Positions 23,180 through 30,800 are shown, counted from the stretch's first letter. The stretch: DNA of 43,214 nucleotides from a virus (IMGVR_UViG_3300045019_000022:1-43214); one strand, 5' to 3'. Program-made: numbers and translations. The notes: generated by a model not told the origin, from the sequence alone.

Positions 23180-23758
23180 CTAGGAGGTACCCGCACCTCG
23201 GGGCATCGGGAAGAGCGGCGTGACGGCGTCGATGATGATGTGGATGCGCGGCTGGTCGGAGGCGTTTGCAGCGGTGTGTTCCGCCTTGTGATCAAACCAC
23301 CACAGCTCGCCCGGTGCGAAGTGCTGTGTCTCGCCGCCTGCGGTCAGCGTGCTGCAGGCGTCGCCGGTCAGCGCAAGGTGGAAGCGGGAATAGTGGTCGG
23401 CATAGTCGCCTTCATCAACGTGCGGGTCGATATGGCCGCCGGGCTTGAGGCGAACAATCAGCACCCGGCCCAGTTCGTCGACACGCAGTGCGTCCTGGAG
23501 CAAGGGGCGAAGCACAGGTACAAGGACACTTGCCAGCTTGTCCATGGCGGGATAGTCGTACGCACCAAGGTCATAGAGGTAGTCTTCGACGGTGAAGGCA
23601 CGCGGGCCGCGCAGGAAGATGCAGTCGGTGTCGTGGTGGGCACTGCCTGGGTGATCTTGGCGGATGGTGATTTCGTCCCACAACTCGGGCATGGCGTCGA
23701 GTGCAGCAATGATGGGCGCCACGTCCACGCCAGTGGCAATCAGCTCAAAGTTTCGCAT
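23180..23758 (-). CDS. Aspartyl/asparaginyl beta-hydroxylase-like oxygenase
   Basis: A 192-aa protein of the 2-oxoglutarate/Fe(II) dioxygenase type. The iron and 2-oxoglutarate ligand pattern is complete: H113-x-D115 (in HIDPHVDEG), H161 (EHTAAN) and R171 (RIHI). It also has the WWFDHKAEH strand typical of the Asp/Asn beta-hydroxylase family. A single-domain enzyme of this kind would hydroxylate an Asp/Asn side chain of an unknown partner. It overlaps the terminase gene by 14 bp and is followed by the GNAT gene, so two potential protein-modifying enzymes sit in the head operon. Its last codons contain the boundary repeat (23185-23197). Confidence 0.82.
   Translation of the reverse strand: MRNFELIATGVDVAPIIAALDAMPELWDEITIRQDHPGSAHHDTDCIFLRGPRAFTVEDYLYDLGAYDYPAMDKLASVLVPVLRPLLQDALRVDELGRVLIVRLKPGGHIDPHVDEGDYADHYSRFHLALTGDACSTLTAGGETQHFAPGELWWFDHKAEHTAANASDQPRIHIIIDAVTPLFPMPRGAGTS
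23185..23197 (-). repeat. Gene-boundary 13-mer, copy 3
   Basis: AGGTACCCGCACC (plus-strand reading) forms the last codons of the oxygenase gene (encoding GAGT just before the final Ser and stop). Here the element is translated, unlike copies 1 and 2. Confidence 0.75.
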
Positions 23759-25328
23759 ATGGGTCGTACTCCCTTCGTTTTCCGCCGCCGATGCTCTCGA
23801 TGACCGAGCGTTTCGGGGTATCGATCAGGGCGAGGATGTAGGCGCTGGCCCAGTCGGGGGATCGTTTCAACCGGTCAATGATGTCCTCTCGGCTTTCCAC
23901 TTGGATGACGGAGCCGCGTAGCTGCCACTTCGGCGCGCACAAGTCTGCAAGCAATTGCTTCGAAGGGGGCAGAGCGATGCCGGTGTTGTTTGTCGGGTCG
24001 AGCGCCTCGCGCATCTTCCACCAGTATTCGGACCGCTGGTTGTAAAAGCCCAAGCGGCCGGACATATCCTTCGCGAACGACTTTTCCGCTACGTTGATGC
24101 CGAGGACTTGCTGCCGCGCCTCGTTGAGGAAGTCGTAAGGGCTTGCGCCTACGCCGATGACATCGATGTGGATCGGCGCCTGGTCGCGCCCAGCGGCGAG
24201 CACCAAGCCGGCAACAGTGGGGCCATTGGGCGTCTCGCTGCCGGGGTAGGTAAGCGGCTCATCGAACCACATTGCATGGCGTCGAGCAATGATCGTGTTG
24301 TCCTTGCCGCCGCGGGCAACGTCCACGCCCAGAGAGTCCATGGGTTCCAGCCTGTCCGGGCGCTTCCAGCGTGCCTGCGCGATCTCCACCCAACGCGTCG
24401 GGATGACCTGCCACGGGTCGTCCTCAATGCCAGCAGTAAAGTCCCCTTTGAGCATCTGGCTACGCAGCGGCTCAGGCAAGGATTGAAGTTGTGACATGTA
24501 GCCAGTTCCCAGCAGGTAAGGGTTGTCGGTAATCCGCGATGGTATGAATGTCCGGGACAGCGGTTTGATGATGTCGTCGGGCTTATAGTCCTTCGGGTTG
24601 AATTCGTAGCACGGTTCGCCATTGACCAGCACGAACGGACGGCCGTCTGCTACCCATAGGTCGCGCCCGTTTGGGTGAACGTCATCGGCCGGCAAGGAGG
24701 CCGCATAGCGCAGTTCGCCCGCCTGGGCAGGGTTCGGGAATTTCTTGTCCAGCCACGGAGCGAAAAAGTCGATGACCCAACGGCCCTCGGCGCTGGTCGG
24801 CGGGTTGAACGTGAACAGTGCCTGGCACCGCTGCCCGGGCGTTGTGGTGCGGAGCCAGCCGAGCAGGAAGCGGACCTGCTGCGCAAGAAAGTTGGTCGCC
24901 TCGTCGAACACCAGCAGGTCGTGGGGGCGGCCCTGAAATTTCTTCTCGTCGCCTGCGTTGGGCACAGCGCCCAGTTCGATCTGCAGCTTCGGCAGGCGCC
25001 AGATGTTGTCCTTGCCGTTGTAGCCGTCGCGGCTGCCCAGCAGTTCTTCCAGGCGATCGATGATGCCGGTCAGTTCGGTGCCGATACGGCGCAGCATCAT
25101 GATCTTCCGGTGCTGGGTCAGGGCCTTGCCGCATGCCAGATCCGTCTTGCCTCCGCCGGCCGCGCCGCCGTACCCGACAATGTCGGCTATCGAGTGGTAG
25201 GCAATGGACTGCGGGCCGGGAAGCGGGCGCCAGATGGTCGGGTCGCTGGTGATGAGGACGTCAAGCTCGGCCAGTTCCTCGGGCGTGAGGTAGGCCAGCA
25301 GCTCACGATCAAACGAGGTCGGAGACAT
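23745..25328 (-). CDS. terL: Terminase large subunit
   Basis: A 527-aa packaging motor. The ATPase Walker A is GGAAGGGKT (residues about 54-62) and Walker B is LLVFDEA (D142, E143). The C-terminal nuclease begins with SLGVDVARGGKDNT, whose Asp is expected to bind metal, followed by IDVIGVGASPYDFL. It cuts concatemeric DNA and pumps it into the procapsid. The ATG at 25328 (MSPTSFDRELL) was chosen over an upstream start at 25379 because the longer form adds only an Arg-rich stretch deep inside the small-subunit gene. It overlaps terS by 20 bp. Confidence 0.95.
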   Translation of the reverse strand: MSPTSFDRELLAYLTPEELAELDVLITSDPTIWRPLPGPQSIAYHSIADIVGYGGAAGGGKTDLACGKALTQHRKIMMLRRIGTELTGIIDRLEELLGSRDGYNGKDNIWRLPKLQIELGAVPNAGDEKKFQGRPHDLLVFDEATNFLAQQVRFLLGWLRTTTPGQRCQALFTFNPPTSAEGRWVIDFFAPWLDKKFPNPAQAGELRYAASLPADDVHPNGRDLWVADGRPFVLVNGEPCYEFNPKDYKPDDIIKPLSRTFIPSRITDNPYLLGTGYMSQLQSLPEPLRSQMLKGDFTAGIEDDPWQVIPTRWVEIAQARWKRPDRLEPMDSLGVDVARGGKDNTIIARRHAMWFDEPLTYPGSETPNGPTVAGLVLAAGRDQAPIHIDVIGVGASPYDFLNEARQQVLGINVAEKSFAKDMSGRLGFYNQRSEYWWKMREALDPTNNTGIALPPSKQLLADLCAPKWQLRGSVIQVESREDIIDRLKRSPDWASAYILALIDTPKRSVIESIGGGKRREYDPYAKL

Positions 25329-25821
25329 CGTTCTCTGCCGCTTCCTTGCGCGTTTTGGCCGCCGCAAGTATCGCTGCAATCTTCGCAGCGCGCTCGGTGT
25401 CGCTGATCTGCACCGGGCCGCCGTCGGCGCCGGTCAATTCCATGCTGGACTTGTCGCCGTACTTCTTCGGTGACCATTTGGCCAAGAGCTTCAGTCGCGT
25501 TTCAACTTGCAGCTTGCGATGCCCCAGCATGTCATCCGTGATTTCCTTAAACCCGTCCTCGCTCTTTTCCTTGCGCACACCTTCTTTCGGCGTGTCGGCG
25601 ATTTCCAGCGCTTCTTCAGCGATCGCATCAAAGCCGACCTCGCGCGCGTGCGCGATGCGTGCGGAAAATGCCGAGTCAACCTCCATCCAGCTGTAGACGG
25701 TGCGCCATGCTGGCATGTGGTCGTCGCGGCAGATCACGCGTAAAGGCTCGCCTTCTGCGAGGCGCATGCAGATTTCTGTGGCTATCTCAGGGGTAAAGGT
25801 GGAAGGGCGTCCGTGCTTCAT
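25309..25821 (-). CDS. terS: Terminase small subunit
   Basis: A 170-aa protein with an N-terminal helix-turn-helix (STFTPEIATEICMRLAEGEP, then PLRVICRDDHMPAWRTVYSW) and the later DKSSMELTGADGGPVQI segment common in this terminase family. It recognises the packaging site and recruits the large subunit. Its end overlaps terL. The phage pac/cos site should be in or near this gene, but I could not identify it. Confidence 0.87.
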   Translation of the reverse strand: MKHGRPSTFTPEIATEICMRLAEGEPLRVICRDDHMPAWRTVYSWMEVDSAFSARIAHAREVGFDAIAEEALEIADTPKEGVRKEKSEDGFKEITDDMLGHRKLQVETRLKLLAKWSPKKYGDKSSMELTGADGGPVQISDTERAAKIAAILAAAKTRKEAAENDVSDLV

Positions 25822-25836
25822 GCTGCAGATTTCAAC

Positions 25837-26079
25837 TCACGCTTCGACAGGTACCCGCACCACCCGCCACCCCGCCACGGTCTGGCAGCGGTAGCGCCCA
25901 ACGCAGATATCGCGAACCGTTGACTTCGGCATCTCGGTCAGTGCACCGATTTCCCGATAGCTCTTGCCCTCATCGCGCAACGTTAGAACCATCTCAATCT
26001 CGCCATTCGTGTATCGGGCATTCTGATGGTCTTCGCCAATGCGTAAATTGCGATCATTCACCGCCACGGTTTTTTGCAT
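25837..26079 (-). CDS. Small helix-turn-helix protein upstream of terS
   Basis: An 80-aa protein with a homeodomain/sigma-like HTH (GEIEMVLTLRDEGKSYREIG followed by LTEMPKSTVRDI). It is the first gene of the terminase segment, 15 bp before terS, and lies next to the 104-bp inverted repeat at 26111-26214. It could be a packaging co-factor or a transcription factor for the late genes. AAGGAG precedes the ATG at 26079. The final codons contain boundary repeat copy 4. Confidence 0.75.
   Translation of the reverse strand: MQKTVAVNDRNLRIGEDHQNARYTNGEIEMVLTLRDEGKSYREIGALTEMPKSTVRDICVGRYRCQTVAGWRVVRVPVEA
25849..25861 (-). repeat. Gene-boundary 13-mer, copy 4
   Basis: AGGTACCCGCACC (plus-strand reading) lies within the last codons of the HTH gene, just upstream of terS. 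It is identical to copies 2 and 3. Confidence 0.75.
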
Positions 26080-26110
26080 GTCGTGCTCCTTTGAACGTGC
26101 AAATTTTTAC

Positions 26111-26214
26111 TTGGGTCGTTTGGGTCGTTTCTCACCGCTTTTCCCATAACTTTTTCATGTACACGTATGAAAAACTTCCCTAAAAATGAGGAAGAAACGA
26201 CCCAAACGACCCAA
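26111..26214. repeat. 104-bp concentric inverted repeat (GGGTCGTTT pairs)
   Basis: Two perfect 22-bp arms (26111-26132 and 26193-26214) face each other across 60 bp. Each arm is itself a tandem of two GGGTCGTTT units. A second inverted repeat TTTTTCAT/ATGAAAAA (26151-26158, 26167-26174) shares exactly the same centre. It lies in the gap between the minus-strand HTH/terminase genes and the plus-strand secreted-protein gene. Candidate roles are a divergent operator, a late regulatory site or a replication/packaging site; none is shown. Confidence 0.7.
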
Positions 26215-26221
26215 AATCTCG

Positions 26222-26249
26222 TTGCCGGATGTTTCAAATGTGCAATAAT
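26222..26249 (+). promoter_or_regulatory. Candidate promoter of the secreted-protein gene
   Basis: TTGCCG (26222-26227), a 16-bp spacer and AATAAT (26244-26249) lie 43 bp upstream of the ATG at 26292 and just outside the inverted repeat. Weak-to-moderate match. Confidence 0.4.
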
Positions 26250-26291
26250 TTGCGCATTCTCGGCGTGTCTAAGTCTTGAAGGTGCAGAAAA

Positions 26292-26894
26292 ATGCGAACT
26301 TGTAGCAAATTGCTTGTAAGTCTCTCGATGTTCTCCTGTGCCGCCTTCGCGCAGCACGAGACCAACCTCTCCGCGAATGTAAACGCCTGTGTAAACGCCG
26401 AACTTGCGTTTGCCGACGCCAAGCTTCGGCCGCCTATCTCCGCTGACGAAGCAAGTCGACTTTGCGCTGATAAAGCCCAACAGCTTTCCAGAGATGCAGC
26501 GGCTATGCACGGACAGCAAGCGCCCCGAACGCAACAGATGCAGTCGATAGTCGACGCAGCGAGCGACTCCTGGTCCAATTGCCTTATCAAGCAAGTGCTG
26601 GCGCTTGACGATGGGGTTTCTCCTGCCTCTGAAATAGCAGCAGGAGTCCAAGGTTTTTGTGAGGCGGAATACGAGGCGTTGGCAACCGCCTTGCGTGCAC
26701 TGCATGGTGCGCCGCACGGCAGCGCGGACCCGAATCGGCATGCGGCGCGCGTTAAAGCCACTCGCGAGGCAGCGCTGCCCTTGGTGCTTAAAGTCCGGTC
26801 CATGTTGCCCAAGGTACGGCACAATCCTACAACTCCATCTGCCGAACCCGAACGCCAACGTAGCCCCGCCCCCGTAACCCGTATTCGTTCTTGA
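26292..26894 (+). CDS. Secreted hypothetical protein, moron-like
   Basis: A 200-aa protein with a signal peptide: basic MRTCSK, a hydrophobic stretch LLVSLSMFSCAAFA, and an AFA|Q signal-peptidase-like site at about residue 20. The mature part is helical with several Cys residues (NACVN, RLCADK, NCLIK, GFCEAE), which could form disulfides in the periplasm. It lies alone on the plus strand between minus-strand blocks, has its own candidate promoter, and its end overlaps the primase gene by 68 bp tail-to-tail. This layout is typical of a moron expressed in the lysogen. Function unknown. Confidence 0.72.
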   Translation: MRTCSKLLVSLSMFSCAAFAQHETNLSANVNACVNAELAFADAKLRPPISADEASRLCADKAQQLSRDAAAMHGQQAPRTQQMQSIVDAASDSWSNCLIKQVLALDDGVSPASEIAAGVQGFCEAEYEALATALRALHGAPHGSADPNRHAARVKATREAALPLVLKVRSMLPKVRHNPTTPSAEPERQRSPAPVTRIRS

Positions 26895-29472
26895 TTGCTT
26901 CCATGCCCTTAGATACCAGCCGCCGGCCCAGCGCCTTGGCGGTGGAGATGAACCGCAGCTCGCCGCGAGACTTCGCGAACGACTCCCAGCTGGCCCAGAG
27001 CCTAGCGTTGGATTCCACGTGCGCTGGCCCGACCTCGCAGCATTCATCCAGCCATTCGCCCAGCAGGTCCATGTCGCTCTTATAGTCTTCCCGCGCCTTG
27101 CGCACAGCCGCCGGCGGGTTCAGTCCCTGTTTCTGGTACGCCAGCGCGCCGCGGACGCACCATGCGAGGATTCCCTTGGCCTCGGCCGCCAGCTTGTCAG
27201 CGCGGTCCGGGTCTTTCTCCACTGTCAAATCCTGATCGAAATTGCGGGTGAACGGCACCGGCAGCAGGCGGCGCCAGATCGCGTGGTCATCGCCCTTGAC
27301 GATCGGGCGGTGGTTCGTCGGCATGAAAGCCACCCAGGTGGGCATGACTTCCACCGTTGTCTTCGAATACAGGCCGCGCGCCGGCAGCGCCTCGCCACCG
27401 GTCATGGACTTGATCAGTCCCTCGCGCAGTTCGCTGCCTTCGTCCGGCTCGGACACATAGACGAAGCGCGCGCCGCGCAGCCGCAGGACGTCTTCCCGGG
27501 CGCCGCCGGCATTGCCGCCAGCCGCGCCGCTGGACAGGAATGTGTCGGCGCTGGCCATCTTGGCGTGCTCGCCCAGGACATCGCGGATCGCGCCCAACAC
27601 CGTGCTCTTGCCGTTGGAGCCTGAGCCGTACGGGATAGCCAGCACGTCCTCGTTTGGCTGCGCAAGGATCGAGTACCCGATCAGACGCTGGAAGAAGCCG
27701 ATCATGGCAGCGTCCCCATGGAAGACATCGGCCACGGTCTGTTCGAACAGAGGGGCCTTTGCCTTTGCGTCGTAGTCGATCGGCGTGATGGTAGTGATGC
27801 GGTAGGCCTGATCCGGCGGCAGCAGGTCACCGTTGCGCAGATCCACCGCGCCATTGCCGACGCCCAGCAGGTAGGTCTGCTTGTCCAGATCCTCCATGCT
27901 GACCACCACGCGCGGGTCGGACTGGGCTAGGCTGACCATATTGCGGACCATGATCGCGCGCTGGCTGATTGCACAGAACTTGAAGAATTCCGAGCGCTCA
28001 CCGTCGCTCTCGATGGTCTTGGCCTCGTCCGGCAGGGCGAGCACCGTAGCCTTGGCCAGATGCTCGAGCTCCACGCCGGCGGCGCGGCGCCAGTAGATGC
28101 CGGTCCAGTTGTACCAGGCATTGATTTCCGGGACGTACATCAGGCCGTCACCGTAGTGATCCAGCATGCGCTCGGCGTTGCCGAATTCGGTCATCTGGCG
28201 GCGCTGCTTGTTGAACGGCGTGACCTTCCGGCCGCCAGCCATGGCAGCGCGCACGTCCGGCGCAGGCAGTGTCGTGCCGGTCAGCGCATTGAAGCGGGCG
28301 CGGATCAGGCCGGCCAGCTCAGCGCGCACAGCCAGGTCGGTGCCGGCGGCTTCACCAGCCTGCCGGGCGATGTCGCTGACCAGTTCGATCGAATCTTCAC
28401 AGGCGCGGATCAGGTCGCGTGCTTCCTCCAGCGCGGCGCGCTTTGCAACGCGCTCGGCTGCCTTCTCGCGCTTGCGACGCAGCCCGAAGCCCAGTGCTTC
28501 CTTGGGCGTATCCAAGCAGTCGCACAGCCAGAGCGCAGCATCGAACGGGGAAGTCGGGGCGTCCAGCGGGTCATCGTAGACGCGGCTGGCCCATTCCAGC
28601 ACTAGATCGATCGGCGTGCGCTTGCCTTCGCGCTCGTCGCCCATGTCGGCCACGCCGAAGTCGACGATACCGCTGGGGACGACGGACAGATCTTCCTCAA
28701 GGTCGCGCCCCAGATCGATGGACGCCACACGGAAGCCGCCTTGGTATTCGCGCGCGGTCGGGAACAGTTCCGGCACCCACGCATGCAGGCTGGCCATTGC
28801 CGCCTCGTTCACCCGTCCGAAGAAGTCGTCTTCCGCAGCCGGCGTGCGATCCTTCGGCGCCGCCGGTGCCTTGGCTATGCCGCTGGCTGCGCGCACCAGC
28901 CCGGCCTCGAGGGCCATCTGCTCGAATACCTGCAGCGCTTCTTCTACCTGCGCTTCGGTAATGATTGGCAAGTCACCGGCGCGCATCGCTTCCAGGCCGC
29001 CGAACAAGTCAACCCATTCATAGGGCAGGCCAGTGTCGGGGTGGATATGGTAGGCAACGAACTGCTGGCCCTTGCCGAGGATTTCCAGCCGGTGCTTGTC
29101 GCCGGCCAGATCCTCAAACCATGCGCCGGTAGCTTTGCCCCAGCCTTCGAACTCCGCACGGTAGGCCAGCAGGATCTTCGGCGCGTTGCCGACGCGCTCA
29201 CAGGTCACGCCCAGGTGCTTCTGGCACCATTCAACGAAGCGCTGAGCCAATGCTGCATCGGTCGTGTCGATATCGATGGCGACGATCGGCTGCGCGCCTT
29301 GGCCGCAAAGGACGCCGACCCCATGCTGCGGGTAGCGCTGCAGGTCACCGGCACCGAGGCGTGACGTCTGCCAGTTATCAAGGGCAGGGCGCTTGTGGCC
29401 AGGCTTGATCGGGATGATCAGATAGCCGTTGCCAAGCAGCGAGCGGCCGAAGGTTTGGAAATTGGATGTCAT
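26827..29472 (-). CDS. Primase-helicase (PrimPol + P4/D5-type SF3 helicase)
   Basis: An 881-aa replication protein. The N-terminal part is a bifunctional primase/polymerase-like domain: PIKPGHKRPALDNW, the acidic IVAIDIDTTDA (D67, D69), and a later HRLEILGKGQQFVAYH. The C-terminal part is a D5/P4-type helicase with Walker A GSGSNGKST (616-624) and a later MPTWVAFMPTNHRPIVKG segment. It should initiate and unwind phage DNA replication. The ATG at 29472 follows GGAG; an upstream GTG at 29481 lies inside that site. It overlaps the methyltransferase gene by 4 bp. Confidence 0.9.
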   Translation of the reverse strand: MTSNFQTFGRSLLGNGYLIIPIKPGHKRPALDNWQTSRLGAGDLQRYPQHGVGVLCGQGAQPIVAIDIDTTDAALAQRFVEWCQKHLGVTCERVGNAPKILLAYRAEFEGWGKATGAWFEDLAGDKHRLEILGKGQQFVAYHIHPDTGLPYEWVDLFGGLEAMRAGDLPIITEAQVEEALQVFEQMALEAGLVRAASGIAKAPAAPKDRTPAAEDDFFGRVNEAAMASLHAWVPELFPTAREYQGGFRVASIDLGRDLEEDLSVVPSGIVDFGVADMGDEREGKRTPIDLVLEWASRVYDDPLDAPTSPFDAALWLCDCLDTPKEALGFGLRRKREKAAERVAKRAALEEARDLIRACEDSIELVSDIARQAGEAAGTDLAVRAELAGLIRARFNALTGTTLPAPDVRAAMAGGRKVTPFNKQRRQMTEFGNAERMLDHYGDGLMYVPEINAWYNWTGIYWRRAAGVELEHLAKATVLALPDEAKTIESDGERSEFFKFCAISQRAIMVRNMVSLAQSDPRVVVSMEDLDKQTYLLGVGNGAVDLRNGDLLPPDQAYRITTITPIDYDAKAKAPLFEQTVADVFHGDAAMIGFFQRLIGYSILAQPNEDVLAIPYGSGSNGKSTVLGAIRDVLGEHAKMASADTFLSSGAAGGNAGGAREDVLRLRGARFVYVSEPDEGSELREGLIKSMTGGEALPARGLYSKTTVEVMPTWVAFMPTNHRPIVKGDDHAIWRRLLPVPFTRNFDQDLTVEKDPDRADKLAAEAKGILAWCVRGALAYQKQGLNPPAAVRKAREDYKSDMDLLGEWLDECCEVGPAHVESNARLWASWESFAKSRGELRFISTAKALGRRLVSKGMEAIKNEYGLRGRGYVGVRVRQMEL

Positions 29473-30491
29473 GGCTGGCACTCCATTACTGTTTCAATGA
29501 ACGCGCACGCGGCTTCCGCGTTGATGGCATTGCCATAGGCGCGCAGGCGTCCCACTCGGCTGGAAGCCCCATGAGCCAACGGGAATGTGCCGGGTTCAAC
29601 TGGCCGCCACTTTCCATCTCGGCAGAAGAGCCAGTCAGCATCTCGCCAGAAGCCATTCGACGCGCCGGCGTCGTTTGGCTCGCTACCCTGGGCAAGTCCC
29701 GAAGGTTCGATCCATCCCCTCCCGAGTTCCGCGGATCGCGTTGTAGCGGCGTTGGCCAGCCCGCCAGTGTGAATGCCTGCTCGGACAATGGCTTCCCTCG
29801 GCTCTGCTCTAGGCGCTGATCCAGAAATTCCTGAGAACCCGAAGCGCTGTGCCAATCCCGCGCTGCCGGCGTCGCCCACCCGGCGAGGCACGCCGCTGCG
29901 TTCAGTGTCTGGCACACCTTCGCGCCGCTCGGCCTCACTTTGGCGAGAGGATCGGCTGGTATCCGACCGCCGCTGCCGTCCGACGCCGCCGGCGTCGGCC
30001 ACCCAGTAGAGCCGATCTCGGATGTGCGGAGCACCGACGCCCGCAGACGGAAACGGAATCGCCCCGAAGGCGTAACCCAAGGCTTCCATGTCATCTTGTA
30101 CAAGGTCGATCCAAGGGTCTGCGTCCTTGCTCGCAACCTGCTCTCCAAGGACGATTGAAGGGCGGCGCTGTTCAATGAGGTAGTGCCAGAACGGCCAGAG
30201 GTGCCGCTCGTCGTCAAACCCAAGGCCCATGCCAGCCACGCTGAATGGCTGACATGGGCAGGATCCTGTCCAGACCGACCGGTCGTCAGGCCAGCCGGCG
30301 CGCCGCAGGGCGTAGGACCAGACGCCAATACCGGCAAAGAAGTGGCACTGAACATATCCGGCGAGGTCGTCGGGGCTAACATCAAGGATGCTCCTTTCGT
30401 CTACATCGCCAGGCGCGATGTGTCCGGCGGCGATGAGGTTGCGCAGCCACTGGGCGGCGTAGGGGTTGTTTTCGTTGTAATAGTTGGACAC
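29469..30491 (-). CDS. C5-cytosine DNA methyltransferase
   Basis: A 340-aa Dcm-type enzyme. Motif I is FFAGIGVWS (51-59), and the catalytic Cys C80 sits in GSCPCQPFS (motif IV). The Glu motif appears as LGEQVASKD instead of the usual ENV. Motif VIII is IRDRLYWVA, and the C-terminal RLRAYGNAINAEAA is motif X-like. It probably methylates phage DNA to evade restriction or to tune replication. The start is GTG at 30491, five bases after the stop of the 53-aa gene. A second open frame of 299 codons overlaps it on the same strand (see findings). Confidence 0.88.
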   Translation of the reverse strand: MSNYYNENNPYAAQWLRNLIAAGHIAPGDVDERSILDVSPDDLAGYVQCHFFAGIGVWSYALRRAGWPDDRSVWTGSCPCQPFSVAGMGLGFDDERHLWPFWHYLIEQRRPSIVLGEQVASKDADPWIDLVQDDMEALGYAFGAIPFPSAGVGAPHIRDRLYWVADAGGVGRQRRSDTSRSSRQSEAERREGVPDTERSGVPRRVGDAGSAGLAQRFGFSGISGSAPRAEPREAIVRAGIHTGGLANAATTRSAELGRGWIEPSGLAQGSEPNDAGASNGFWRDADWLFCRDGKWRPVEPGTFPLAHGASSRVGRLRAYGNAINAEAACAFIETVMECQP

Positions 30492-30493
30492 TG

Positions 30494-30655
30494 CTACACC
30501 AGCCCGATGATGTTGATCACCGGCTCGGCGACTTCAGCGCGTGGCTTTTCCATCAGCTTCACGAGGTCGCTATACAGCGGCAGGCCAGCCTCGGCCAGCC
30601 ATTCGTCGCATACGCGCACTGTCACCCGCTGCTCTTTTGTAAGTTCTGTGCTCAT
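30494..30655 (-). CDS. Small hypothetical protein before the methyltransferase
   Basis: A 53-aa protein beginning MSTELTKEQRVTVRVCDEWL and ending EVAEPVINIIGLV. A good site, GAGGCGA, lies 6 bp before the ATG at 30655, and the stop is two bases from the methyltransferase GTG, so the two are probably translationally coupled. No family recognised. It sits where lambda-like phages carry small early regulators, but no DNA-binding motif is visible. Confidence 0.6.
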   Translation of the reverse strand: MSTELTKEQRVTVRVCDEWLAEAGLPLYSDLVKLMEKPRAEVAEPVINIIGLV

Positions 30656-30670
30656 GAAGTCGCCTCAAAA

Positions 30671-30686
30671 GTTGATTATTGTCAAC
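30671..30686. promoter_or_regulatory. Palindrome upstream of the 53-aa gene
   Basis: GTTGATTATTGTCAAC is a 5-bp-arm inverted repeat just upstream of the ribosome binding site of the leftward gene at 30655. It differs from the AGG-N5-CCT operators near the repressor gene, so it may bind another regulator or have no role. Confidence 0.35.
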
Positions 30687-30752
30687 ATTCGTTTGCTCGA
30701 AAACGGATGTAATGGGAAAAGGGGAAAATCGTTTCAGGACTACACATGCGTC

Positions 30753-30780
30753 AGCGGCTCACGGGGCCGCTTTTTGTTTT
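30753..30780 (+). terminator. Plus-strand rho-independent terminator, orphan
   Basis: The stem AGCGGC/GCCGCT (30753-30758, 30766-30771; a longer stem is possible with one G-T pair) is followed by TTTTTGTTTT (30771-30780). It points rightward and sits between two leftward genes. No plus-strand gene ends here, which suggests a short antisense RNA (see findings). Confidence 0.65.
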
Positions 30781-30800
30781 TCCGGCCCTGCGTGCGGTGC

